Part shown: positions 33,917-48,900 of the stretch, piece after piece
Layout of the letters: each line of letters opens with the position of its first letter
Numbering within the stretch: the stretch's first letter is position 1
The notes under the pieces: generated by a model
Seen by the model: the letters and a program-made list of their open reading frames with translations, nothing else
What the model was told of the DNA's origin: nothing
The model's database searches: none
Assembly (NCBI RefSeq): GCF_000237925.1
Contig: NC_031502.1
Location: 23,667,794-23,731,793, forward strand
Direction: 5' to 3'
From: Schistosoma mansoni
Lineage: Eukaryota; Platyhelminthes; Trematoda; Strigeidida; Schistosomatidae
DNA length: 64,000 nucleotides
Made by a program: the position numbers and the translations under genes

Positions 33917-36900
33917 ACAAGTGATATCCCACTATAGTTCAATTTTCTCAATACACACTGACTATCAACTTGCTATCACAGTCGTGCTACATTATTCGTG
34001 TCTTTCAAACTAGTGTTTACTATGTTCTGCAATTCCCAGAAGTCTATAAAAGTTTATTTGAAACATCACGAAAACCCTAACTAAATAAAACTCACTATCA
34101 GAATAACATAAAACATCACCTACCTGTAGTATGAGATAAGAAGACTTGAATTGAACTATTTATTGGGAATATCACTGGGTTTTTTCGGTTTCTGATGCTA
34201 TGCTTAAGTAAAATGCTATTAAGTAAAAAAGTTTTGTAATGTCTCAAAGTCTTATGAAGAGGTGATACAACCCGTTTTCGATTTTCATATTGATATAAAT
34301 AATCCTGTACGTAAACACTAATTACATAATATGATAATCGCTTTTTGATTTTGATTATTAGTTTTTGTTGCTCACTCCTGGTAGCGAAGTCTTCGAAGCT
34401 TATTCTCGTGACAATACATCGATAATCACACGCCTTTACCTTTTCAATTTATTAAACGAAGAGGAAGTTCTTAAAGGTGGTAAACCGTTATTCGAGGAAG
34501 TCGGACCATATGTTTACTGGTAAGATATTTCTACGTACACTGTTCTCCGGATTTTTAGTTTGTAATACATTGAGTTATAGCTTAAGACGAAAAGAGCTTT
34601 ACACTAGTGTTGTGAATTTATGCCCGGCTTTTTATCACGTGATTTATTCACCAATCGAAATGAGACTTTTCCAATCTTAGCACTGTTCCCAACCAATTAC
34701 TTCCGGTCGGTATGAGCAGCAAAGTGTCCTTATTGGTTTTCTGTTCGCTTAGCCCGTGCAGTTGAGTCCAGAACACTAATAATAGCCTCAACCATGAGAA
34801 TCATTTATTTCAGACATACTGGGTTTATATATCAACCAAACAGACCACATCACACCATAAAATAGAAAGTAATATTTGTACAAGATCAAGCCCGAAATGT
34901 AGCTGCGAACGCGGGAGACAATAGTCAATAAAATGAATATAATTTAGGAAAGATAAATAGTATGATAATAATCTATAGGTCGAAATGAAGCTTATAATAA
35001 GATGAATATAGATGCACACAATCTAATTACTGAATAGTTATACTATAAGAATATGTATAGAATAATAGTCCATTAATAGGTCCTGGAAGTTACCCGTACT
35101 TTAATCCTCACTAGAATATAACAACTAGCATTCTCTTGATGAATATAATGCCTAGACAAAAACGAGTATTTATTGCAAAAAGAAATTTGAACTGAAATCT
35201 CTATTTTGATTAAAATTCGCCTTATATTCGTTCTATTTTATTGAAGTTTTTAAACATGTTCTCATTTTTAACTAAACACTATTTATTCATAAATAATATT
35301 TCAGTGAGCTAAGTGTAAGATTCTTGTTTTATTGTTATTGAAAATATTGAAAAAATACATAGGAAAAGAATGACTAAATGGAACTTTTCGTTCTCCAACG
35401 AATCACCTCCAAAATATCTTCGTCATGAAAAGAAATCGAATTATTACCCACATGAAAACCTGTCAAGCTCCGATGTTTACAGCCGTCAAATAACTTCACT
35501 TGATCTTTTTGCTGGAGTAAGCTATGAAATTCTTTCATTATTTAAATATTGATTTTAATTATCTTTATTATTAATTGTGAAAAACCCCATAAAGGCCAGA
35601 CATTTCTTATTTCATTGCGGAATTACATACATATGCATAGCTTTCTAACCAGAAACTTAAGTGTAATCCTACTGGACTATATATATTCCCATTGATGTTA
35701 AGGACTACAACTGATCAGTCACTTATTGGCATATGTGCATCGTGTGGGGATTGCCTTGATATTGTCTTAAGTCACAAACATTATAAGCAAAGATGGATAG
35801 TGGCTAGCAGTGGAATCCAAGAGACGCGTTTCCTCCTATTAAAGACTCGTCAGCTGAACGTACCTGCTTTTCAGAGTTGACGCTCACCTCGGGACTCGAA
35901 CCCAGTACCACTCGCTTCAAACGCCATCACCTTATCGGCTTAGACACTGAGTCTTAATAGCCACCTGTTTGTGCATTGAGTTGAATTTCAAATTCATTTG
36001 GTATAGTTTGTGAACAGTACTGGGTCCGAGTCCCCGAGTTAACATGAACTCTGAGATTCATGTATATCATTCTGAAGAGTCCTAAATATAGCTATCCGCG
36101 CATCATCAGTTACCCTCGTATGCCACCCATTTCCCATTTGCTTATATTAATCTATGTTTTAAAGTAAAAATGTAATTTTTCATAATTATCCCTAGACAAA
36201 CAAGAAATAACCATCTAGACTTAGAATGAAGAAATTTTACCAGCCACTAAGAAGTTCAGTATAAACGTTTATATTAAAAAGTATGAGTAGCTATAACTAA
36301 AATCTTCTTCCATGACCATTAAATCTGATAATTAAAGCCAACGATTGCCACTTTGGTTTCAGATGAATACACAAGTCTGTAGCCCTGATTGTAATTATCA
36401 AATATTACTGTTGCTGGACCATGATTTCATACTACATGTATCACGGGCTTTCTTATATATTCGACGATCATAATCCTCAGTTGAAGTACGACTTAAAACA
36501 CAGAAAATAAATAAGTGTACTGCTACAAATAATGGTGTTTCCAGTATTAACTACTCTACTATTTGAGTGACCAGGTATGAAAATTGTAAAAAACTTGTGC
36601 TGTGAAGAAATTCGATAGCTTGTTAAGTCTAGTTAATTAATTGATATCCTTAACCAGGTTTACTTTAGGCAAGATGCTCACGCAATATTTTTCATGTTTT
36701 TATAAACCTGAAAAATAACTGATATTCGGATTGAGTGGGATGCAATAACGTAACTGAATATTATTAATCTAAATAAACACTATAAGGTTTAACAAGGTAG
36801 CTTACATAATATTTGTTGACTTATTTTCAAAACATTCCTCGGTGAAGCGAGAAAAGCTGGTAAACTAGTCACTATAGATTATTAGAGTTAATGACGGTTG

Positions 36901-39900
36901 ATTTTATATAGCACCACGAAATAAAAATTATTATGAAAAGTCAGCTGTCGACAATTTGGGAAACCTGATTTATGATGTTGCTGTTAGGCTGGTAGTTAAG
37001 CTTGAAGCTTATTTACCCTGTGTTTTTTTATACAAATCAGTGATTTGCATGTGGAAACTTGAAGAAACTGATGCTATTCATAAGATACAATCACATCTTA
37101 CGCTGTGCTGTATTCAGAGACATTGTCATTGAGCTACCCAGGCCATCAGTGATCATCAGAATTGAGGTATTTTTCCATTATTTACCTCCAGATAGAAGGG
37201 TGTCTTATCAATTAGACTAATAACCAAATTATGCCGCGATTTATAGAATTTGAACTGTACTAATGATTAAACAATACAATATCGGCTATTACTCATTAGG
37301 TAAAATAGTTTTCAATCATACGTTTTACAAAATTTTATATTATGGTGTAATTGGTAATATTTTCACTAATTCAACAATTGAAAGATAGATTACTTAGCAG
37401 GTTTTATTAGTAGTTTGAAAAAAGGTTAGTAAATGTTATTGGAGTAATATATCATTTCTAGATATATATTTTTAGAATGTGCTTGTTAGACAATAAGGTC
37501 TCAGCAAATAGTTGAGACTTGCCAGTTATGATTATCTCTACCGATTTAATCATTTTTATTCTAACGAGCGTTTCATCTGTTTATCATGATACTTCATGTC
37601 AATTATTAGTTCTAAATATTAACAAATTCAACGTTTAGAAAATTAAGAGCGCAAGATGAAAATGAATTAACAAGGTGTAATAAGTCTATGGTATTTCACT
37701 ATGGTTTTTTTGAAGGCAAGATATTAGGACCATACGTCTTTTCTGTAGGACTAGAAATACTCTTTGGAATCTGTAAACTAATACAATAGAAGATAAACGA
37801 CTGATCTGCCTGAAATATTTTAAAAGTGTAATTGCTAAATTCTAACAATCTCTGCACAAGTCGAAATACCTGAGGTTGTTCGAAAATTACTTAGTTTATT
37901 TGAAGATGGATGATAGCCATCCACAGCAATTAACCACACGAAGGAAAATCATTGCATATCACTATTTGTGTTAGGTAATTATCCTGTTTTTATTTGAATA
38001 AATAATCTAACAAATGTGCAAATAGGAAAATAAACAATAAATGAAAAAAACAATCTAGAAAGTCAAAATTAAATGAAATAGGGTTAGTTGTCTTGAAAAC
38101 ATCCTTCGCAACCAGTTGACGCATACTTTATAACAATCGAGACTTTACCAGTAGTTTACACTACCTCACGAATCTTCCGAAGTTGCTCTTTTAAGTGATG
38201 AACTATTGAGCTAACTGTTCTGCATATATTTCTACAACTTATGCACAAAAATGGATAGTACTTGTATCTTCTGAAGTACACTCCGGTCCCTTCTTTAAAA
38301 TAAATAAATAATGAGTCAAATAATCGAACTATCAGCAACATTCAAAATGAGTCCAATTTTGAACACATAATTAATAGTACCCTTTGATGTTAACACAGTC
38401 CTTTTTCCATTATCATACCTCAATTAAAATCTTGTAAGTTGCAACTATGACAGTAAATTATATTAAGGTCGCAAATACCTTAGTATCATGAATGAGTTTA
38501 TTCTTTTTGGATTTTCTAGAATTCCGTCATTTACTAAGTTTTATTACTGTGATTTTATTATTTAAATAACTATTTCATTTTAAAACTCACTCCAAATATT
38601 CTCGAATAAGAGGAATACTTGAAGCCAAAATATAGATAAAAATAAAGTAAGTAGCGTGAAAGTCCTTTCTTGATTAGCTTCCATTATTTTATAATAATGG
38701 AGAAGTATGTTAAGTAACAATGAAATAACGCAACAGACCATAAACAGAAGAAGAATTAGGTTATTTTACTTATCTATAATTATTTTACTTCCAAATGGAA
38801 AATTACTACAGTAGATTTTCACGCAGTTTACACCAGTCACTAACTTCATCAAAAATATCAAATGAATACCACATTAAGCATATTACTTTGAATAACCAAT
38901 GTGAGCACTCTAACGTTAAGTCTTATAATTTCATCACTTCTATATAAGAGTTCCGATAAAGGAACTAATACTTTATCAAAGAGTACAAAAAGTCACTATT
39001 TCACATTACTGAATGACTAAAAACAGAAACTACCAGAAGATCGATCATAAGCGTCTTCAGCTTGTTGAAGATGATAGTTTTAACCAGTAGTAATAAGCCT
39101 TAAGAGATCTTAGAGTGTGTTTCTACTTAAAATAATTAAAAATTAAACAAGACTTGCTCGTTTGCTCATTTTAAAATTTCCTTTTTTATTGTGATAGTTT
39201 ATAAAGAAAAGTCATTTGTGTTTGTAGGACTATCAATTTGAAGTCTTTTATTGTATTTTTATACCAATATCTTTTAATTAACTAATTAAGTAATGAGACG
39301 ATTGATGAAGAATACTTGAATAGATAGTTGTCAAAGCTCATGTGCAAAACCACCTCTGCACTGGTCACTTACCTACATCTTCCATACAAATGATAAGCTT
39401 TTTTTACATTCATTTAGAATATCTTATTACTGTTATTAGATCCAAAGTCTTGACTAAAACTTTTAATTGTATTTATCAATATTACCTTGGTTGAAACATG
39501 GCTTCAATACATAAGGTTAATAATAAGGTGAAGAGCACGATTTTAATAGTTATTATTAAAATGCTTGTTTTGCGAGTACTTAATTGTAACTAAAGATATC
39601 TCCTCATTCTTCAGTTGTGAACTAGAAAGCTTTCATGTTGTTCTATTTAGAATTTAGTCAGCGTTTACATTTAATGCAGCTAAACGGTTGGTATATGTTA
39701 TATCTTTATCCTAGACAAATAAAAACGTGGTTATTCTTATAAATATCTACGGAGACATTACGAAACTTTGATAAGCAACTGAAACCTGGGTGCTAAATTA
39801 ATTGATAACAATACAGTGACTTAGTTACACAGTCTGATTGTTTTAGAAATCATTTACATGCCGAAACATAGTTGCCTAAATTATTGAAATTAAGGACAAT

Positions 39901-42900
39901 GATGTATGTTTTTGCGTATGCGTCAAATAACGAAATCATGATACTGACAAATATGTGAATTCATTCTCAAGTATTATTATATCTCGACTTTTCTATCAGA
40001 TTCATCAGGCGTTCTGTAAAAATTATGAAGTGAAATACGATAGATTACCAGATACTGTAGTTTTTGCTTAAAGTATCAGAAAATAATTGGAACATTTTTG
40101 TTTTAATGGGTTGTTGGTCCCTATTTTTGCTTAGACATATTTTTCTAGCATTGCATTAAACAGTCAAAATAATGGAAGTGAAAAACATTTCAGTGAACAA
40201 CAATTGGGGTTACTAAAGACAGTTTACCAGCACAGATTTAAAATGATTCTACATTTTAGGTTTTCATTAGTCCGATTTTTGAAAGTTGTTTAAAGTACTA
40301 GTTTATTTTCGTTTAGTCTGTAACTAAGTCTTTCTATTAGATTTACTTAGATGCACATAAAATTAAGATGTGAGTAATTCTATTGGTTAACAAGAAAGTT
40401 ATAGAAGACCTGACTAAACGACATATATTTTGTTATTGCATTTTGATTTGTTCATTTCTTAGTATTACGGTAAACGATTCAGTGTTACGTACGACCAACT
40501 TTGTGTTAACTTATTTTAATAATTTGAATAATTATCGAAAATCAATCCGTTCTCTCTTCTTTTCATTTTTCACAACTAATTAAATGCTCGTTCAACGATA
40601 TATTTTTAAAGTCAGTCATTTTATTATACATTTCTGAAGAAACCAAAATGTACACTTTATTTTACATTGATTTTAGGGGTTAATATTACAGGACAGAAAA
40701 TTCTACATGGAGAGTTATTACAGAACAACCAAACCCTTCATCACAGCAACACCAAACGAAATAATATGGGGTTATACACATAGCAACATAAAATCATGCC
40801 ACACGTTCGGCCAATGCCCAGAAAAAATATCTGTATTTTCGAGAGTGAGTTTGTCGCTTATAACAAGGGGAACTGAAGGAACTAAGTTTAGCTATTATTT
40901 TGAAATAATGAGATTTATGTACCCTAAATACATATTTCTTTAACAACAGAGTAAAGCTATAGCTGGTAATGACAAGAATCGGTCTTAGATGCATAGTTAA
41001 CAGAAAGATGTGTAAACTTCAGAAGAATAAGGGGATTCATGCAAACACTACTACTTTGACGTTGAATGGCCAAATACTTGGATAAAAGACTTGAGAAACA
41101 GTTACCTGACTCGTATTAGCATGTGATAATGACCGTCACAGTTGTTTCCTGAACGGTAGCAATTCAGTCTCAAATTACTGAAATATGTCGTAATATCTGA
41201 CTATTAGTATATAGTTTCCAAAAACCGACAGTAATATATTCCTTGAAAGACATTTCTATTTTATCATGAATTTATGTGTTCCGAATAATCTTAGAATTAT
41301 GCAGTTTTAGTCGATGAAATCGTTGAAAAGAAAACTTTCTTCTTTGAAATGTTTTCATTTCTTCCTCAATAACCAAGTCTTTTGAGATCGACAAACCACT
41401 GTGCTTTGATTTTCATATTGCTTGACTAGGCCATAGTGAATGATTGTTAACCAAGTGGAGTAGAAATTCTCTGCAAGTTTTAGTTTAGTATATTTAATTC
41501 TCTTTTCAAACTGTGTATAACAAGTCAGTAAGTTTCTGTTTCTCACGAAAAATATTAAAATATAACACTTAACAAAACTTTAATAGTGTTAATAACCCAT
41601 CTGAATATCATTTCAATAACATATGGAGGACATTGCTTCTTTAAATGCTCTACTCCATGATTAATGTAATTGCTGCAGTTCTTGTAACAATTAAGCTTTT
41701 TTTTTAATTTCAGGAGAATGGCAGTAACATTGAAGAATTTTTACTCAAAACAGGTGTTGACAATATAAATGAAAGAGGGGATATTGTAGAATTCAATGGG
41801 CGAAAGTAAGACATTTCACAACTGTATATTAGTATCTATTAGTTCAATAAGTTATTATTTCAGTGAAATCTTAGATTCTACAAAGGACAAAGTGTATGTA
41901 TATTTATGAGAAAACTTCTACCTTTAAATACTTGATGGATGGGGATATGAATTTAATTAGTTAGCCTGAAAAACTTCAATCTGCTTCATAAATATTTAAT
42001 AGACGTCATACTTTCAACAAGCAGATGCATTTTCCTGAAAAAAATTTGTAAATTGTGGTATATAGGAAGTTTGTATGATAAGGAACCTTATTATATTTAA
42101 ATTCAAAATATTAATTTATTAAAGTTTAAGATTAAGATACTCAACTGGTAAATACTTCAATAGTTCTACATTCACGTGACATAGATCATATAGCAACCAC
42201 ATTGTTCAGACAATATTTAAACATGAAAAATGTTCATGGTTAATTGAAACTAAATGTTTTAATAAAGATCTTTACCTTGAGTTATTAAGGAAACTCATTA
42301 CTATATTGAGCCAGTCTCTACTTAAATTATAATTTCAAAAAAGCCTAAACAACAGTTTCTTATTTCTGTAATGTTTTAACAGAGAACTAAACCAATGGAA
42401 TAGTAAATATGCAAATATGATTAATGGAAGTGGTGAGGAAATTAAACCTATTATTAAACTACCTTAGTATTTGTTTCAAGATAAAATGATCATTTTGTGA
42501 TTTTTGATATTGATTCCGTCATCAGTTTACAACTAAGTACTGGATTATTGCAATAAACTATGAGTGATTGCTATCGATAGCAAATATATAGTGAAGCTGA
42601 ATCATTAACTTTAATTTGCATACATTATCTATCTGTTTGAGGTGTCATTTACTAATCAATGTTTCCGGTGATAAACTTAAAAGTAAAAGGATATTTTTCA
42701 GTTGTCCAATACTACACTGGCAAAAGGCTTGATGACATAACTTAATAGTTATCAAACTTTGCGTTTTTCGTCATAGAAGTAATCATCCTATATTTGCGAA
42801 TAATAAACTGAATACCTTCCATGAACTAATTGTTAAGCCTAAGTGCTTAAATCTTACAAAATAAATCTTGCAATTTTAAAAAGAAAGATTATTTTTGTTT

Positions 42901-45900
42901 CAGTTGAGACCATGAACTGATCAGTATTAGACTACCACTAAAAAAATGGACGAACTGAACGACAAATTTTTCCTAACATGGGACTCCTCGACGATGAGCA
43001 ACCACGATCCTGCACGCGGGATTCGAACCGAGTACTTCCATCTTGCGCGCGAACGCTACACCTATAAACTACTGAGCTGGGATCCAACGTCATTAATGTC
43101 TAATTACAACCAATCCACGATATTGCGCAGCCATCCCTCATTTTTGTTTAACAATGCATCTTAAATAACTATAAGCTTATATTTCTCAGTATTACATTTT
43201 AGGGTCACTTATACTAGTTCTGTTAGTTTTTAATTTACCATTACTGCCTTAGGTGAGTTTGTCAAAATGTATAAAGAAAGAAATACATCTATTCGATATG
43301 TTTACATTTTATAGTAGCGACATAGCAGTATTCTATTTCTAGAACCGTTTAGATAAAATTCCGATTAAGTATTAAGCCTTCATGAATTATGGTAAATATT
43401 AACTAAATACCCATATTTGGCATACTCAGTCGTATATAGCGTAATGGACGATAAAGAAAATGCTCCCCTTTGTCGTAATTCCGCAGTTTGTCATTGTAAA
43501 CATAATTACTGAATGTTCAGCAGTGCGTTGGTTATTGGATTTCAATTAGATTAAATGTAAACATATTGACAGTTGGATCGCACGAAAATAAAGAAACAAA
43601 AGAAAAAGAGCCTTTATTTATCATCTTATAAGATTCTCCTTTCGTTCCATTTTTAGAAGGGGCATTCATGGGCTTCGATCTTAGTGTTGGTGTGCGAAGG
43701 CATATTTTTGTTCCAGGTATTTGTCGCTCAGTAGTAATGGAAGCAACAAAACTAGTGCCACATCCTAAATTTTCAAAATTACAGGTGTGCAAATATTCTG
43801 CATCTTTTTATAGTGTTAATATTGAAATAAGATTACTCCATGAACTCACAAGTTCTTTAATAACTGTATGTTTTCATTAAAGCAAATTTTACTTTACCTT
43901 CATTAAATTACATTATATTCGAGAGACGGAAGAACTTTTAGGATATGCTTGTGAATGTGATAGTTATTAGTTATATATAACTACAACTAAAAGGGAAACT
44001 TAAGCATTTTTAATCGCATTAGAAGGATGGTTAAAGGTTTCAAAATTATTACTTGTTAAGTTGACTTATCACTCATTAGAATTATTACACAAAATTTTTC
44101 TTAGTATAAAACCTATCCATGCTAATAATGGTTAGCCTACTTCTGGATCCTCAATGGTGCTTTAGCCAGTTTTCGGATGACTTCACCTGACTTATGATTA
44201 GGTCATCTGTATGTACCATTAAGGGACAATGGTTTGGTGGTGGATATCTTATTTTTCTAAATGAAATCTTTTAAAATGATATTGAATGTGAAATAATTAT
44301 TCTGATATTCATTACATTATCCCGGATTCGGAAACCATTTTGATGGAATTTTTAGAGTAACTATCTTGATCTCAGCTCTTTATGCTGTTTCAAGGAGACA
44401 CATTTAGGAGATTGTTCTTGTCACATGTTAATAAATGTTTTGATGTGAGTAGTTAAGGGACTTTCCTAACTGGAACAAATGAGGGTAGCAGTGATACACT
44501 ATCTACATAACTGACTCAGAATTAATATCTAATCACAGGTCATTATTATGTAACTACACATGTCTCCAGATTATATGAAAAATGTTGATAAGAATGTAAA
44601 TAAAAGCAGTGATGCTGAGACACTTGAGTTCTTTTAGGAAAAAGTAATTACATATATAAACTTTACTTTTTGATTTTACATTTCATCGCTTTGACAATGA
44701 CATTTAGGTTTTAACATTTGAGCCAGCAGAAGTTGAAGAGAACTCCAATATTTACCCATCTGTTTCGGAGTTTTGTCAGGGCCAATATTACGAACCAAAG
44801 TGTGCACCAGAAGGTTTAGTATCTTTTTCTCCATGTTTAAAAAGTGACAACCATTTGCCTTTATACGGTTCACCTGGTCATTTTGGTGGCGCTGATCCTA
44901 AAATTAGAAATCAGTTTAATGGCATAAGTGAGCCAGATGAAGTTGATGACAAAACTGTTTTGTATGTCGATCCCGTAAGTAATGAATGTTGCTAATAACT
45001 TCATTTATTTTAGTGTTTATCATCTGTTATCGTAATAGTTTATGTATTGTATAAATGAGATCCAACAGTTTCTACTTCTGCATAACAATAACTTAGGTTC
45101 ATGTTCACTTTACTAGATGTACCCTGTAGCCATTCCTTACAAGTGTGCTAGTTATATGTTAGGGGCATTATTTAGATTTATCAGCACATTAGTTTATCAT
45201 CTAAATTCTGGATGCTTCTTAACACAAGCCCAAGTTGTTTCTCAATAGAAAATAATCAAATTTGAGGTTACCGTTGAAGTTAATCCAACTTAGTATTTAC
45301 TAATCTAGCATACAAAAAGTTCTAAAACTTGTCAATATCGATGGTAGTTACAACTTTTTCGAATAGTAATATATACTGAATTACATGAACATGTATGTAG
45401 CAATCATAACCCTTATGTTTGACAAGAATACGTGCTCGGTTCATGCACCCGAATAAATGTCTACAGTGTGAAAAAGGTATGTGTAATTGGTTAGTCTTAA
45501 ATGAAACAAAATTGAAAATATGTAAAACTTATTGACTAAAATTAATACATAAAGATAGCAATTTGAGCACTCCTTATTTAAACAAAGAATGACCAATTCT
45601 CAGTGATATCAAAAGAGAAACACCAAACACTTTTGGGTAAAATTTATCAGTTTCGGTGTAATTTAAAAAATAGTTGGAATACATAAATGTTAATCAACGA
45701 TCCGATTTCTATTAAATATTTTCTACTTGCAAAGATTGTTGACGAATATCAAATTAGTCAAGTATAAGTAATTGTTTCTAAATTATTTCGAAGTGTTTTG
45801 AATGCAGAATCGCTTGAATTTTGCTTAGTATTGATCCTTTATTTCTTCTGAAACTGCAAGATCTTTTTTGAATAGATATTCCAAACTTTTATTGAAGTCA

Positions 45901-48900
45901 CAACAACAGTGTAGTGTGGTCTACTTATATCCATATAAATAGTATATGACCAATAAGGAAAAAACTGAAATGAAGCGTAATTGGTAGAAAAATGCATGAA
46001 CAATGAAATTATAGAAGATGAACTGATATTTACAGACGGAACAGTGAAGATTGAGACAATTGGTTGTTAATTTGAAAATTAACTGTTCATTGTATGGTTA
46101 TCAGAATATAGTGAGATAGTCTGTAATTTGTGTCTTAATACATTCGATTGTCCCCAGTCGTGTTCTGTTTACAACAACAGGACTTTACATTCAGAACATA
46201 TTACGAAGATCAATATTTTGTGAGAAAGAGAACCCTAATTCTAATAATTATTTTGAAAGTAATAAAAAACTGAAATGTAAACCAGTTGACACTTGAAAGC
46301 TAAAACCAAGATTGAGTTATGCTGATTTTCCTTTAAACGTCTATTAATATCGCTTACTAAAATGACAAATGCAAACAAAAGCTTATTATTTTAGGTTTGT
46401 TTAACTTAATTCTCATAATAGTCTGTACAATTTTATTAATTACCTTCTGACATACATTTAGTTGACTGGACTCACTCTGGGAGCTCATCAGTCCATGCAG
46501 ATCAGTTTTTACATAGACAATGAAAAGAACCCGTAAGCATAAATAACAATATCGATTTACTTTCTGACATCTGCAGTTTTATGTGTACGAATATTCACCT
46601 ATGAGTTAAAAGTTTATTCCCTTAACATTTTGATTAGAATAGTTTCCTTATGGAAAAAGTTGAACTTTGAAACACAAGGAAAAAATTACTCAGAAAACTG
46701 GATTTTATTTCCTATTCAAACAAGCATTTAAAATACTATAATCTATATGACAGGACATTATTTTTCAAATTAATATTCCTGTAATCATATCCTGAGCGAA
46801 AGCCTTGGTTTTATAAATATGAGGAAGGAAAATAGACTAGATAAAGTTATAAGTGTGATCACCGGTATGAATTATTAAGTTAACAGTTACGTCATTGATA
46901 TTGGTGAATGATAAACTGAACTTTAGATAAAATATTCGCATTAACACATAAAACACTCGAAATCATGATGCTTTAGAAAACAGTGAGAATTTAAAAAGTA
47001 GTGCAGATTTTAAATCAATTAACCTCACAATAATCTCATCTTCGGGAATGATTCGAGCACTGGCTATTTCAGTTATATCTAGTCTTCCATCTTTAAATTA
47101 TTTAAAGTAATATCTGTAAACCAGCATCTCATTCGTATTACTAAAAGCAAACAATGAAAGTAAAATATTTGCTTCAAAGATAATTCAGTCTTTCCAATTT
47201 GATCGTAATCTCTAATTGCACACTTTTTGAATAAAAATACATATTTATCATTGTTTGAAATAAGCGAATCCGTTTTACTTGGAGAACTGAGTTTAGCATT
47301 GTCGACTCGCGCCAATTCATATATGACTAATCTATTTCACTAGATGGTTTACACTAAAATAAATTTTGAATAATATTAACCTTGTCAAAATTAGTTTGTG
47401 TTTGTTTTCTATGACTTTATGGAAAAATCAACTTGTGAGGAACGTTCATAAATATTTAGTATTTATTTTCATTTTTACTTTCTCTTCAATCATTTATTTA
47501 GGAGTATGCCGTTCCGATTGATGAGGGGTCCTTACTTCTTCCCTATTATCAGGATTGTTAATGTAAGTGCCAATAAACCGTGTTCAAAATGTCCTAATAC
47601 TTTGCATTTAGTTATTAAATTGAATTAGACATATACCTATACAAACATCTGTGAAAAGAACTTGAGAGAAATAATATAAATTATAACTATTCGATATACA
47701 TCTGAGGGGCATAAAATCCTTTCTGTGTAAAAACGTATAACACAGAAGTATTATACTATCTAGACTTAGTCTCAGGGAATATCTACAAAAAAATGAGTCT
47801 CTTCATATGAACAATTTCATTACTACATCAATAAATTACATTTGATGAATTTCTTCTTGTATTTGTAGTCAATTAAGACTCTTCATACTTGTAGGAATAA
47901 TGACATATATGATAATCAACTAATAGTTTAATCAAATCCATTTCATACTAATAGAAATTCGTTGATTGAAAATTCAAATAATGCACCGGTGGTTCTTAAA
48001 CTGAAAAGTGCATGTCATGCAGCTTATTTTTGTAATGTGAATGTACAAACTATAAATATAAAAGCCCAATGGAATTAACTTGAATAGCTACATTGATTTT
48101 GAGGTGACTAGTTTGATACATTTTGTCAACGAGATTATTTACTCAAATGTCTGCCAAAGTAAGAGTTGTCGGTTACAATAAAGACGTTTTTGAACAATCA
48201 ATCTCATTGTATTCCACTGTTATGAATCTTAAATTTCACGTCTATGTAAGAAATGTTTGACAACGTTGCTAGTCAGCCCACGTTATTAGATAACGCCATA
48301 ACATTTTAACGTACATATGGAGATTCGATTTTTTGCATGATAATCAGTAAAGAAAGTTAGGAGACATTCACCTGACAAGACACAGGTAAAATGAAAAATG
48401 CGTCCTACAAGCATTTACAAATCGAATTATTTTACCTATAAATTTCATGACGATATTTTGAATATTTTGAATGGAATTAGAATTTACAGGAAACATGTGA
48501 ATCAAACAATGCCTTTAAAATATATTTCTCTCGTTATTGGTTTTCCAGGAAGTCTATCCACCAATGGAAACATTAAACACATTATATCAAATGGTTCAAA
48601 GCAGTAAATACTGGTTGAATTGGGCGGTATATATACTTGGTGGAATCTGTCTGCTAGTAATTCTTTTTACAACTATGACAATTATTCGAATAGCTCGGTA
48701 AGGTTAAATATGTAATTTTATATTTACTAGCTAGTAATTTTGTAGCAAACTCTTATACTGTTGGAAATCTAACACCTATAAAACTCTGTCTAAAAAGATT
48801 CTCAACCACACAATTAGAGACAGACGCAAGGGATTACATGATTGGAGTAATAAGAATACCAAGTTGTTAACAAATCCAGGAGTTCGACACATTTGCTCAA

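Larger units (their letters stand above)
35517..40691. other. Intron 3 of the CD36-like gene
   Basis: 5.2 kb. Apart from the SINE pair at 35686-36112 and a faint tRNA-like patch near 37090-37160, nothing is recognised. Confidence 0.5.

Noticed and set aside
37090-37160. tRNA-like stretch in intron 3 (minus strand GGGTAGCTCAATGAC)
   Set aside because: Only a loose box A is visible, with no box B or cloverleaf. At most an ancient SINE remnant.
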